Shown here: one piece after another, positions 1-8,578 of the stretch
Position numbering within the stretch: the stretch's first letter is position 1
How the letters are laid out: each line of letters starts with the position of its first letter
The notes under the pieces: model-generated
What the model was told of the DNA's origin: nothing
What the model saw: only the letters and a program-made list of their open reading frames with translations
Database searches by the model: none
Position numbers and translations under genes: made by a program
NCBI RefSeq assembly: GCF_947253395.1
Contig: NZ_CAMXYY010000027.1
Span: 1 to 17,478 of the forward strand
Length of the DNA stretch: 17,478 nucleotides
Origin: an uncultured Olegusella sp.
Lineage (GTDB): Bacteria > Actinomycetota > Coriobacteriia > Coriobacteriales > Atopobiaceae
Direction: 5' to 3'

Positions 1-141
1 ATCGCAGGTCACCTGGCTCATTTATCGCAGGTCACCTGGCTCATTTATCGCAGGTCACCTGGCTCATTTATCGCAGGTAATTTAGTCCGTTTATTGTACG
101 CCACCTGACTCGTTTATCGCAGGTTATTAGGTCCGCAATTT
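1..141. repeat. Tandem array of ~23-bp units, truncated by window edge
   Basis: Three identical 23-bp units (1-23, 24-46, 47-69) are followed by two diverged 23-bp units (70-92, 93-115) and a longer diverged last unit starting at 116. The perfect unit contains the near-palindrome CAGGTCACCTG, and each unit ends in TTT. There are no spacers, so it is not CRISPR. The array probably continues to the left of the window. It lies 3' of the YitT-family gene. Perfect units inside and degenerate units towards the gene resemble the multiple transposase-binding repeats at the ends of some insertion sequences (for example IS21-like elements). That reading is inference, because no transposase gene is in the window. 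Confidence 0.85.
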
Positions 142-156
142 CTGCAAAAGGGAGAC

Positions 157-1050
157 TTAATTCCCTATGCGGCCAAATCCCTGCCCAAATGCTTCATGCA
201 CTTCGGAGATGATAATAATCGCATCTGGATCAATGCGCGCCACAATATCTTTAAGACGCATGGTCTCACTTCGACCAAGAACGCACAAAAGTACCGGACG
301 ACTCGCACCACTCCATACACCACGCGCTTGCAACTCAGTGCAACCACGACCAAGATTGTACATAATTTCATTGGCAATACGATCGTGGTATTCAGAGATA
401 ACATACGCTGCCCGCTCAGTACGCGGGCCATCGACTACCATGTCCATCAGCTGACCCGAAATGTACAGCGCAATCGTTGCATACAACGCATTGCTGAGCG
501 AAAAAACGGGGATTGATGCCAAAATAATGGCGCCATCAACTACGATGGCAACAGTGCCCACCGGCGAACCGGTACGTTTGGCAATCATCTGCACAATAAT
601 ATCTGTGCCTCCGGTATTTCCTCCTGAAAGAAAAACAATGCCAATGCCGGCACCTACAAGCACGCCACCCCACAGTGAAGCAAGTAACAAATCGTCTGGC
701 GCAAGGTTGGGCAAAATAGGCGCCAGGGCGTCCGTAAGAATACCTGAGATTAAAATACCTGCAATCGAGCGAGCTACATAGCTGCGGTCACGCGTGCGAA
801 GTTCCACATAGATGAGAAGCACCACATTCATGGCAATGGTTTGAATACCGACGGGCAAGTGAATGCCATAGTCCTTGGCGATCGCATAAAAAATAGTTGC
901 CAAACCCGTAAGTCCACCTGCGGCAAGACCATTAGGTACTTCAAAACAGTCAACACCGATGGCATATACCAGCGATCCCACAAAGATATAGGCCGCATCC
1001 TGTAGCAGCTTTGCTACAGGCACAGGAGTCCGTGTTATTACTCTACTCAT
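157..1050 (-). CDS. YitT family membrane protein (DUF161 + DUF2179)
   Basis: A 297-residue integral membrane protein of unknown function. The N-terminal two thirds holds about five to six hydrophobic segments with glycine-rich loops (around FLSGGNTGGTD) typical of the YitT_membrane domain. The last ~80 residues form the soluble DUF2179 domain (AYVISEYHDRI to the C-terminus). The start at 1050 (MSRVITR) is chosen over one nine codons upstream because its ATG overlaps the prfB TGA as ATGA and GGGGGAGG (1060-1067) lies nine bases upstream. It is therefore translationally coupled to prfB. The family is widespread and sometimes proposed to be a transporter, but no substrate can be assigned. No clear terminator follows; the repeat array begins about 15 bp beyond the stop. 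Confidence 0.9.
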   Translation of the reverse strand: MSRVITRTPVPVAKLLQDAAYIFVGSLVYAIGVDCFEVPNGLAAGGLTGLATIFYAIAKDYGIHLPVGIQTIAMNVVLLIYVELRTRDRSYVARSIAGILISGILTDALAPILPNLAPDDLLLASLWGGVLVGAGIGIVFLSGGNTGGTDIIVQMIAKRTGSPVGTVAIVVDGAIILASIPVFSLSNALYATIALYISGQLMDMVVDGPRTERAAYVISEYHDRIANEIMYNLGRGCTELQARGVWSGASRPVLLCVLGRSETMRLKDIVARIDPDAIIIISEVHEAFGQGFGRIGN

Positions 1051-2156
1051 GAGGTTTCGCCTCCCCCAACCGCCCATCTGTGGTAGCCCACAACAAAGCG
1101 ATCCAAATCCCCATCTTCCAATACTGCATCGACGTTGCCTGTCTCCACTCCCGTGCGTGGGTCTTTTACCAGCTGGAAGGGGTATAAGACATAATTGCGA
1201 ATCTGATTTCCAAAAGAAATGTCGCGCTTGGGACCACGCAACTCATCAAGTTCGGCTGCGCGTTTGGCCTGTTCAAGCTCATAGAGACGACTACGAAGAA
1301 TGCTCATCGCCGTTGCCTTATTTTGAATCTGACTGCGTTCGTTTTGGCAGGTAACTACCGTTCCAGTGGGGAGGTGAGTAATGCGTACGGCTGAGTCGGT
1401 CGTATTGACTCCCTGACCACCAGGACCTGAAGAATGATACACATCAATGCGAAGATCGTTGGGGTCAATTTCAAACTCAATATCCTCAGGCAAAACAGGC
1501 AGCACCTCAACACCTGCAAAGGTAGTTTGGCGGCGCTTCTTTGCATCAGTGGGAGAGATACGCACCAGACGGTGCACCCCATGCTCCGCACGTAGCATCC
1601 CGTAAGCATTGTGTCCACTTACGGTAAAGGTCGCGTGATCGATACCTATCACTTCAGCAGAAGGGGCGTCGTTGACCGTAATTTTCCAACCTCTGCGTTC
1701 GCCATAGCGCAGATACATATGCAACAGCATCTGACACCAGTCTTGCGCCTCAAGGCCACCTTGACCAGGGGTGATAGAGACGATAGCGTCACCATGATCC
1801 CTCTCATCACTAAACCAACTAGCAAGTTCTAGCTCATCGAGCTGGTGGGCAAGGTCTACTGCAAGCTGCTCGGCCTCGGCCAGAGTTTCTTCATCCTCCA
1901 GCTCACTACCCAATTCAAGCGCTGCTTCAGCATCGTCAAATTGATCTCGGGCTTCTTGCAAAGCAGAAACATCTGACTTTGCCTGCGTCAGACGCTCCAT
2001 AATCTGACGAGCAGTGTCTGCATCATCCCAAAAACTGGGAACTGCACTCTGCTCTTCAAGCTCAGCAATGAGCTTGCGCCTTTCATCTATATGCAGATAG
2101 CCCTCAATATCATCTAGACGCTTTTTGAGTTTTTTTAACATGGCTGCATCTATCAT
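1047..2156 (-). CDS. prfB: Peptide chain release factor 2 (RF2)
   Basis: RF2 recognises UGA (and UAA) stop codons in the ribosomal A site and triggers peptide release. The protein is 369 residues. The catalytic GGQ motif lies at about 246-248 (SGPGGQGVN), after a coiled-coil N-terminal domain. The stop-codon discriminator, normally SPF in RF2, reads SPT at about 201-203 (RLVRISPTDAKKRR). The start at 2156 (MIDAAMLKK) is chosen because GGGGAGAGGGG (2161-2171) precedes it; an upstream in-frame ATG at 2243 would add a 29-residue unlike tail. No UGA interrupts the reading frame near codon 25, so the autoregulatory +1 frameshift of many prfB genes is absent. The gene itself ends in TGA, overlapping the next start. 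It lies 96 bp after secA, a neighbourhood common in bacteria. Confidence 0.96.
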   Translation of the reverse strand: MIDAAMLKKLKKRLDDIEGYLHIDERRKLIAELEEQSAVPSFWDDADTARQIMERLTQAKSDVSALQEARDQFDDAEAALELGSELEDEETLAEAEQLAVDLAHQLDELELASWFSDERDHGDAIVSITPGQGGLEAQDWCQMLLHMYLRYGERRGWKITVNDAPSAEVIGIDHATFTVSGHNAYGMLRAEHGVHRLVRISPTDAKKRRQTTFAGVEVLPVLPEDIEFEIDPNDLRIDVYHSSGPGGQGVNTTDSAVRITHLPTGTVVTCQNERSQIQNKATAMSILRSRLYELEQAKRAAELDELRGPKRDISFGNQIRNYVLYPFQLVKDPRTGVETGNVDAVLEDGDLDRFVVGYHRWAVGGGETS

Positions 2157-2189
2157 TTTGCCCCTCTCCCCAACTTTCACAGCGCTAAA

Positions 2190-2231
2190 CAAGCCGAGCT
2201 TGGCGTCAGAGTCAACGCCACGCCCGGCTTG
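2190..2231 (-). terminator. Terminator-like or attenuator hairpin between secA and prfB
   Basis: On the minus strand, arms CAAGCCGGGC and GCTCGGCTTG pair over 10 bp with one G-U. After a single mismatch, TGGCGT pairs with ACGCCA over a further 6 bp, leaving an 8-base loop. The stem is followed by TTTAGCG, only a short U stretch. It lies about 22 bp after the secA stop and 34 bp before the prfB start. A weak intrinsic terminator, attenuator or RNA-processing hairpin are all possible. Confidence 0.5.
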
Positions 2232-2252
2232 CAACAACGTCATCGAACTGTG

Positions 2253-5042
2253 TCAGCGGTTCTTGCCGTGGCAATTCTTAAATTTTTTACCCGAGCCGCA
2301 GGGACAGGGCTCGTTGCGACCAACGCCTGCATAGGGATCATCGCTTTTACGATAGGGAGCAGGCTTTGCATCTGCATGCGGATTTGGCGAAGAGTGACGA
2401 GCATGGCGCATTGTTGAGCTGCCATTGTCTCCGTCTACCTCAGAAGGACCAGAGAAGTGTGCGCCGCGCAAGGTCTCGGGTTCTTCAGCCGCAGGCTGTG
2501 CGGCGGGCTGGGTGGGAGCCTGGCGAATCTGTAGACGCAGGATAGTACGAAGGAAGTCCTCGTACATCGTATTCACCAGATCGGTAAAGGCAGCGTAGGC
2601 TTCGCTTTTGTATTCCACCAAAGGATCACGCTGACCATAACCACGCAAACCAATGCCAGTCCTCAGATAATCCATGTCCTGTAAGTAGCCCATCCAGCGA
2701 GTATCAATTACGCGCAGCATAACTTGCATAGAGAGCGCTTTGAGCACCTCGTCTCCCAAGGTATCCGCTTTGCGCTGGTAGCAATCACTCACAAAAGCAC
2801 AGACTTTTTCCTCAAGCTCATCAATGTCAAACTCACCGTCAGTGACAGGCGTATCCTCACGGCCAGTTAATTGTTCAATCCAAGAGCGAAGACTATCGAG
2901 ATCCCAGCTTTCGGGCTCTACATCAGCAGGACAAAGCTCTGCTACCACCCTATTGACAGTGCTCTCAGTAACTTCATTGACATGAGCTACCAAGTCCTTG
3001 CCATCTAAGATCTTGTTGCGCTCCTCGTAGATGACTTGGCGCTGCTTGTTCATAACGTCATCGTAGTCAAGGACGTTCTTGCGCATTGCGTAATTGACTT
3101 CCTCAACCTTACGCTGGGCACCCTCAACCGCCTTGGATACCATACGGTGCTGAATGGGTGTGCTGGGAGGTAAGTCTGCCTTGGTCATCAAAGCAGAAAT
3201 CTGATCCATGCGGTTGCCCCCAAAGAGGCGCATGAGATCATCTTCAAGCGAGAGATAAAACTGTGTCTCACCGGGATCACCCTGACGGCCAGAACGGCCA
3301 CGGAGCTGGTTGTCAATACGACGGCTCTCGTGACGCTCGGTACCGATAACACAAAGGCCGCCTGCGGCAAGTACATGCTCGCGTTCAATCTCGCAAATCT
3401 TCTTTGCTTCTGCAGTAGCCGCAGCAAGCTGCTCGGCGCTCACTTCTTCAGGATCAATGCCCTGCTCACGCAGAGATTCCTTAGCCATCTCTTCGGAGTT
3501 GCCGCCAAGCAAAATGTCTGTACCACGACCTGCCATGTTAGTAGCAATGGTGACAGCGCCTTCGCGACCAGCTTGGGCAACAATCTGTGCCTCGCGCTCG
3601 TGGAATTTTGCGTTAAGAACCTCATGACGAATGCCACGTTTACTCAACGTGCGAGACAAGCGCTCGGAACTCTCGATGGAAACCGTACCCACCAGACAAG
3701 GCTGACCATAAGCATGGCGCTGCTCAACCTCATCGGCCACCGCATCAAACTTTGCATCAACGGTCTGATAAATCAGATCATCGTGATCTTTACGAATGAC
3801 GGGTTTGTTGGGTGGAATAGCCTGAACAGGCAGCTTGTAAATCTCTCGAAACTCAGTATCTTCTGTGACAGCTGTACCCGTCATACCCGAGAGCTTCTCG
3901 TACAGACGGAAATAATTCTGCAGGGTGATGGTCGCGATGGTTTGGTTTTCCTCGCGGACAGCTACGCCTTCCTTGGCCTCAACTGCTTGGTGTAAGCCTT
4001 CAGACCAACGACGCCCTTCCATGATACGGCCCGTGAATTCGTCAACAATCTTGACCTCACCATCCATCACGACATAGTCCTTGTCGCGATGGAACATGTA
4101 CTGCGCCTTAAGTGCCTGCTGCAAATGATTGACCAACTGGCCAGACATATCAGCATAAATATCATCGATACCCAGTGCACGCTCAACCTTTTTGAGACCA
4201 CGATCGGTCACGGTAATGGTGCGCTTTGCTTCATCCATGACATAGTCGCCCGTAGGCTCGGGTTTTTCACCTGTCAGCGGATCAGCTGGTGTTTCTTCAC
4301 CACGAATCAAGCCGCGAACAGCGCGCGCAAAATCCTTATAGGTATTGGCTGACTTGGTGCCTGCGCCCGAGATAATAAGAGGGGTACGTGCCTCATCAAT
4401 GAGAATGGAGTCAACCTCGTCGACAATGGCATAGTGGTGGCCACGTTGGGCTCGCTGATCAGCACGCATCACCATATTGTCACGCAGGTAGTCAAAGCCA
4501 AACTCAGAGTTGGTACCATACGTGACGTCAGCGTTATAAGCAGGCTTCTTGAGCGCGGGCAACATACCATTTTGTAACAGACCCACGTTCATACCTAGAT
4601 AGCGATACACGCGACCCATCCATTCGGAGTCTCGCTTTGCTAGATAGTCGTTAACGGTAACGATGTGGACACCATCGCCCGCAAGTGCATTAAGGTAGCC
4701 TGCCAGTGTAGAGACAAGCGTCTTGCCCTCACCTGTCTTCATTTCGGCAATCATGCCCCGATGCAGGGCAATGCCACCGATGATTTGCACATCAAAGTGA
4801 CGCATGCCCAATGAGCGTTTTGACGCCTCACGCACAACCGCAAAGGCATCAGGAAGCAGATCATCGAGACTCTCGCCCTGCTCAATACGCTCCTTAAAGA
4901 GCGCTGTTTGGGACATGAGTTCAGAGTCGTCCATGGTTTGATATGTTGACTCGCGGTCATTCACGAGTGCAGCGATTTTCTCAAGCTCGCGAAGCTGCTT
5001 ATTGGCTCCGCGGCTGAGGAGACTAGAGAAGAAGTTTGGCAT
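2253..5042 (-). CDS. secA: Protein translocase subunit SecA
   Basis: SecA is the ATPase motor that pushes unfolded preproteins through the SecYEG channel, working at the cytoplasmic face of the membrane. The protein is 929 residues. Walker A is MKTGEGKT (about 101-108) and the DEAD-box-like Walker B region is VDEVD...IDEART (about 207-220). The second nucleotide-binding domain includes NMAGRGTDILLGG and QLRGRSGRQGDPG. The C-terminal SEC-C zinc-binding motif is NEPCPCGSGKKFKNCHG. The start at 5042 (MPNFFSSLL) fits the family N-terminus; an ATG 13 codons upstream has no better ribosome site and adds unlike residues. The 174-bp gap upstream (5043-5216) shows no convincing promoter or terminator by eye. 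Only one secA is visible and it looks like the housekeeping form. Confidence 0.98.
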   Translation of the reverse strand: MPNFFSSLLSRGANKQLRELEKIAALVNDRESTYQTMDDSELMSQTALFKERIEQGESLDDLLPDAFAVVREASKRSLGMRHFDVQIIGGIALHRGMIAEMKTGEGKTLVSTLAGYLNALAGDGVHIVTVNDYLAKRDSEWMGRVYRYLGMNVGLLQNGMLPALKKPAYNADVTYGTNSEFGFDYLRDNMVMRADQRAQRGHHYAIVDEVDSILIDEARTPLIISGAGTKSANTYKDFARAVRGLIRGEETPADPLTGEKPEPTGDYVMDEAKRTITVTDRGLKKVERALGIDDIYADMSGQLVNHLQQALKAQYMFHRDKDYVVMDGEVKIVDEFTGRIMEGRRWSEGLHQAVEAKEGVAVREENQTIATITLQNYFRLYEKLSGMTGTAVTEDTEFREIYKLPVQAIPPNKPVIRKDHDDLIYQTVDAKFDAVADEVEQRHAYGQPCLVGTVSIESSERLSRTLSKRGIRHEVLNAKFHEREAQIVAQAGREGAVTIATNMAGRGTDILLGGNSEEMAKESLREQGIDPEEVSAEQLAAATAEAKKICEIEREHVLAAGGLCVIGTERHESRRIDNQLRGRSGRQGDPGETQFYLSLEDDLMRLFGGNRMDQISALMTKADLPPSTPIQHRMVSKAVEGAQRKVEEVNYAMRKNVLDYDDVMNKQRQVIYEERNKILDGKDLVAHVNEVTESTVNRVVAELCPADVEPESWDLDSLRSWIEQLTGREDTPVTDGEFDIDELEEKVCAFVSDCYQRKADTLGDEVLKALSMQVMLRVIDTRWMGYLQDMDYLRTGIGLRGYGQRDPLVEYKSEAYAAFTDLVNTMYEDFLRTILRLQIRQAPTQPAAQPAAEEPETLRGAHFSGPSEVDGDNGSSTMRHARHSSPNPHADAKPAPYRKSDDPYAGVGRNEPCPCGSGKKFKNCHGKNR

Positions 5043-5216
5043 ACGCGCCTTTCGTAAGCCCGAGACCCTAGGGTCATCCAATTTCTCAAACGAGCACTAA
5101 GGTATCGCGTCTTGGACGCCTATGCGAGCCACAACGCGCGTTCCCATCAAATAAGCGTTTACATCACGCAATTTCTTCGTTCTTTTGACGCTAATTTGGC
5201 TATTTTGTGTTTCAAA

Positions 5217-8200
5217 TCATGCGCCTATGACATCTTCATGAGCAATATGGCTATGAGAAGACTGCTTGGGCTCTGGTATGAGATCGGCAACAAGTCGCCT
5301 GAGTTCGCGAGAAGGCGGTAACCCTTTTGAGCCAACAACCCTGCTGCAGAAACGCAGATAGGCATCGCGCGCATCTCCTGAGCGACCCGCTGCCACAAGA
5401 GCTTCAATAAGCACCGTAACAGCATCTTCGCGGTTACACTGCGCCGAGACAGCACTACGCGCAAACTGTATGGCAAGTTGCAATTTCCCCTGGAGAAGTG
5501 CTGTGCGAGAACCAGTAACCATTGTGGCAACAAACATCGAACGAAGATTTTCTGCTCGCAAGCTAATCCACGGCTCAGGGTTTAAGGTCGTCACATCCAT
5601 ATCACCTAGATAGAGTTCACGGGCCTCGCAGGCTGCATTGATTACCTCATCCGCAATCCCATCATTGACCGCACAACTATGAACTGCTTCTACAAAACGA
5701 TCGATATCACAAACAACTACCTCAGGATTAAGTGCTACGGTGCCGTCCGCCTTATTTGTCAAAAAAGGTTCAAAGCCACGATAGCGTGATTCCATTGCCT
5801 TACGTGCACCAGATATAGCCTCGTAAAGCCTTTGCATACCCAGCTCTAGAGTTGCGTCAGGCCAAATTTGATTTGCCAGTTCTACGCGACGCATACGATG
5901 ATTTTCTTTTGCCGCAAGTAGAGCAAGCAACACTTTTGACTGACGCCGATTAAACTTTCTCATCTCAATAGGATGACCATCAACGCTCACAGAAAGCCCG
6001 CCCAATAGATTGATAACAACGTGGTAGTGCGGCTGCTCGACCGTGTGCAAGCCTTGCGATACGTGGGAATTATCTGCCTCGGCAGGAGAGCTGCCATGGC
6101 GTGCGTCTGTAACAGAAGTTGTTGTTAGAGTAGAAGCTGAGTGTGGCAGCAGCGCTGCAATCCAGTGTCTTGGCATCTTGAGTCTACAAAGTTGGGAGAT
6201 CTCTGCACAATCGTTGATAAGCCAACTGACAAGCCACAACGCATCGTTTTGTAATTTGCCCCAACTGAGCACCTGCAACTCAATCCTGTGTGTCTTTTTA
6301 TGCTGTGGACGAACAGACTCAATGTGAAAACTACCGTCCGCTATAACGTCAGCACCAAATGAGAGTAATAGTCGTGCGAGATCTTGAGGAATGCTTTTCT
6401 CATTTTTCTTTTCTGCCATGCGGCGCAACGGTCCCGCATCTCCTGCAAGTGCAGCAATAACAGCCTCAACCAGTTGCGCACAGCTGTCTATATAAGCAAA
6501 CTCACATTGCCCTGCCAGATTAACCGCGCGTTGCGCTCTTACATGTGCACTCGACAGATTGCCACTTCTCAACTCACTGAGTGCCAAAGCGAGAGAAAAC
6601 ACTGCGCGCAACATGCGGTCGCCCATACTTTCCGCTCGTGCTGCCGCGCGCTCTAAGAGACCTGAGCTACAAGAGCCACCAGCAATCGTTACCAGCTCAC
6701 TTACTGCAAGTTGATAGTCCATCAAGCGTTGGGATCTGCTATGAGCTAGTGTTTGTTCCACCTTGACAAGCAGCGCGCTGAGCTCGTCTCCTACGGGCTC
6801 GCCGCCAAACGCAGTCGCAAGTACCAAATCATTGATGAGCAACATCTCAGCAAGACTCTTGCAATGTGGCCGCGGTGACTCTTCGGTAAAGCGCGCAAGA
6901 ACCCGATGAAACTGCCCTTCAAAAAGAAGCTGTCTCAGCTCTAGATGCAACAACAACTCTGGATATGCTTTTGCTGCTTTTTCATGTATGCCTACAAGCT
7001 TATCTCCCATAGCAAGGCTACGGCCCTGCGCAAGCATACGTAACAGCAGCGCTGAATTGCCACGAAACTGTAGTTTTGCTCCCTTTGTTTTTTGTTGGTC
7101 TACTACTGCGGCAAAGGCCTGACGAGCTACCGTCTGCTTTTGCTCAATCAAAGCATAGGCAGCAGCGCTCTCCAGGTAGCCCACTTCTTCTTTCATAAAA
7201 AGTTGTCGGGCAGCTGCAAGACAGTCTTTGATAACACCCAGTGCTCCTGCTGCACACAGTTCAACTCCCCAAGGCATCAGCAGCTTACTCCTGTTATCTG
7301 TTGTGGGAAGCAGAGCGCCACAAATTCCCGCACGCACAAAGTTGTGACTTCGACACAACACACTAAAGGCCTGCTCAACAATATCAGCATAAAATCCTGC
7401 ATACTGTCGCAGACTCGGAAAGCAAAGCCGAAAAAGCGAAATATCGTCAATTCCCGCGCAACAATAGCTGCCCGTATACACATTGACTTGAAAGAAAGGA
7501 GCTTCCGCCTGCATCCATGCAAGGGTTTCGTCGTCGGCAGTTGGAAGTACTTGACGCAGTTGCTCAAAATTACCTGAACCAAGCAGCATCATCGCATAGC
7601 GAATTCTCAGCTCTGATAGAGGTATGCCATTGCGCAAGGACATCATGACGATGCGCTGAAGCGATTCGAGATAGCGTGGGGCATACGAATCTACTCCATG
7701 CGTAAGAGCGCGTGCAAGCAATGGAATGCCATTGGTCATACTCCAAGCTCGTCGCGCCAAATCACTAGCTTGTAGTGGCATGCGGTAAAGCAGTTCACGT
7801 CCAGCAAGCACATACGCCTCAGGAAGCTCTTCGCAGAGCTGCTCTGCTTCTGGACAAAGTGTTATCAGTATGGTGACACCCTCTACCGCAGCAGCTCGTA
7901 TAAGCTCTGCAGCCTCATCAATTGTTTCTTCATCAAGGGCGGGAAAATCATCAAAAAGTACGCAGACCAGCTGATCTTTCTGCTTGCGAGCCGCAGCTCT
8001 GGCCTTGCAGAGCGTACTCTCAAGCCTCTTTGCAAGTTCATGAGGATTGGCTTTGAGAAAGGCGAGTAATGGCTGAGGAGCATCTGAAGATCGACTCTGA
8101 AGCAGACGCTTTGCAAGCAGAGTTTTCATAAGTCCTGGCTCGCCCACTACGAGCACAATATCGCTTCGGCACAGCTCTGGTGGAGCTATGGGAGGTAAGA

Positions 8201-8276
8201 GCGGGCTGCCCTTATCAGCAGACTCAACAACGTCCTCAGCCACAACAAGACTCGAGCTAGTGCCGTGTGCATCCAT
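5217..8276 (-). CDS. Large ATPase/TPR-like regulator with C-terminal winged helix and BTAD domain
   Basis: A 1019-residue putative transcriptional regulator. Near the N-terminus is a P-loop, GEPGLMKT (about 45-52), followed by a Walker B-like VCVLFDDF (about 104-111), as in MalT/LuxR-type STAND ATPases. The middle (~250-740) is helical and TPR-like, with many leucine/alanine-rich pairs. The C-terminus (~750-850) has an OmpR/SARP-type winged helix (LLGGLSVSVDGHPIEMRKF, then RRVELANQIWPD). It is followed by a bacterial transcriptional activation domain (~855-1010; DIDRFVEAV, ARELYLGDM, DARDAYLRF). The start at 8276 is supported by AAGGAG six bases upstream; a longer in-frame extension to 8489 lacks such a site. 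Target genes are unknown. It could regulate itself, its neighbours or a distant locus. The family assignment is firm; the role is not. Confidence 0.88.
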   Translation of the reverse strand: MDAHGTSSSLVVAEDVVESADKGSPLLPPIAPPELCRSDIVLVVGEPGLMKTLLAKRLLQSRSSDAPQPLLAFLKANPHELAKRLESTLCKARAAARKQKDQLVCVLFDDFPALDEETIDEAAELIRAAAVEGVTILITLCPEAEQLCEELPEAYVLAGRELLYRMPLQASDLARRAWSMTNGIPLLARALTHGVDSYAPRYLESLQRIVMMSLRNGIPLSELRIRYAMMLLGSGNFEQLRQVLPTADDETLAWMQAEAPFFQVNVYTGSYCCAGIDDISLFRLCFPSLRQYAGFYADIVEQAFSVLCRSHNFVRAGICGALLPTTDNRSKLLMPWGVELCAAGALGVIKDCLAAARQLFMKEEVGYLESAAAYALIEQKQTVARQAFAAVVDQQKTKGAKLQFRGNSALLLRMLAQGRSLAMGDKLVGIHEKAAKAYPELLLHLELRQLLFEGQFHRVLARFTEESPRPHCKSLAEMLLINDLVLATAFGGEPVGDELSALLVKVEQTLAHSRSQRLMDYQLAVSELVTIAGGSCSSGLLERAAARAESMGDRMLRAVFSLALALSELRSGNLSSAHVRAQRAVNLAGQCEFAYIDSCAQLVEAVIAALAGDAGPLRRMAEKKNEKSIPQDLARLLLSFGADVIADGSFHIESVRPQHKKTHRIELQVLSWGKLQNDALWLVSWLINDCAEISQLCRLKMPRHWIAALLPHSASTLTTTSVTDARHGSSPAEADNSHVSQGLHTVEQPHYHVVINLLGGLSVSVDGHPIEMRKFNRRQSKVLLALLAAKENHRMRRVELANQIWPDATLELGMQRLYEAISGARKAMESRYRGFEPFLTNKADGTVALNPEVVVCDIDRFVEAVHSCAVNDGIADEVINAACEARELYLGDMDVTTLNPEPWISLRAENLRSMFVATMVTGSRTALLQGKLQLAIQFARSAVSAQCNREDAVTVLIEALVAAGRSGDARDAYLRFCSRVVGSKGLPPSRELRRLVADLIPEPKQSSHSHIAHEDVIGA

Positions 8277-8326
8277 AGGATTCTCCTTCTTCCAAACGAT
8301 CAGATTCGGGAGTTTGATTTTTCCTG

Positions 8327-8370
8327 AAGAGGTTGCTTGCCAAATTCTTGCACTACATAAGAGGTTGCTT
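8327..8370. repeat. 12-bp direct repeat upstream of the BTAD regulator
   Basis: AAGAGGTTGCTT occurs exactly at 8327-8338 and again at 8359-8370, with starts 32 bp apart, about three helical turns. It sits 50-95 bp upstream of the start of the BTAD regulator. SARP-type regulators generally bind direct repeats on one face of the helix, so an autoregulatory operator is plausible but unproven. Confidence 0.5.
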
Positions 8371-8516
8371 TCACTGCATGAGCTGCAAAAGGTCAAGGGA
8401 TATCCACAACCCTGCCAAGCTTGCATCAGTCTGTTGCCAAATGTGCGCCAAGCGTATACCAAGCACTGCAATAAGCCCGGTTTCAACACTTATGGTGATA
8501 ATTGGGCATCAATGTG

Positions 8517-8544
8517 TCGAAACAACTTAATTCTTAGCTACAAT
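8517..8544 (+). promoter_or_regulatory. Candidate sigma70-type promoter for the LevR-like gene
   Basis: A -35-like TCGAAA (8517-8522) lies 16 bp before a -10-like TACAAT (8539-8544). Transcription would start near 8551, giving a short leader before the GTG start at 8579. AAGGGGG (8567-8573) is the ribosome site, five bases before the start. The -10 is one mismatch from consensus and the -35 two. Confidence 0.4.
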
Positions 8545-8578
8545 CGTACCCAAAAACGTAAACGCCAAGGGGGCTAGA

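Larger units (their letters stand above)
8277..8578. other. Divergent intergenic region between two regulators
   Basis: 302 bp with no credible gene, lying between two divergently transcribed regulator genes and so holding both their promoters. Visible contents are the ribosome site of the minus gene (8281-8288), a 12-bp direct repeat at 8327-8338 and 8359-8370, a second short repeat (TTGCCAAAT at 8337-8345 and 8434-8442), and a plausible sigma70-type promoter for the plus gene near 8517-8544. No clear promoter for the minus gene was found by eye. Confidence 0.7.

Noticed and set aside
1..69. Chained eight-codon micro-ORFs (MSQVTCDK) on the minus strand, one per repeat, each stop overlapping the next ATG
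   Set aside because: No ribosome sites precede them. The 23-bp unit simply happens to hold an ATGA overlap, and the diverged copies do not keep it.
1..141. CRISPR array
   Set aside because: Units are directly adjacent with no unique spacers, and no cas genes are nearby.
3330..3995. 221-codon open frame on the plus strand
   Set aside because: It lies entirely inside secA on the opposite strand; its translation has no recognisable domain, and secA is unmistakable.
5043..5216. Promoter for secA
   Set aside because: Several -35-like boxes are present, but none has a good -10 at proper spacing; it could not be supported by eye.
7092..7577. 161-codon open frame on the plus strand
   Set aside because: It is the antisense shadow of the helical middle of the BTAD regulator.
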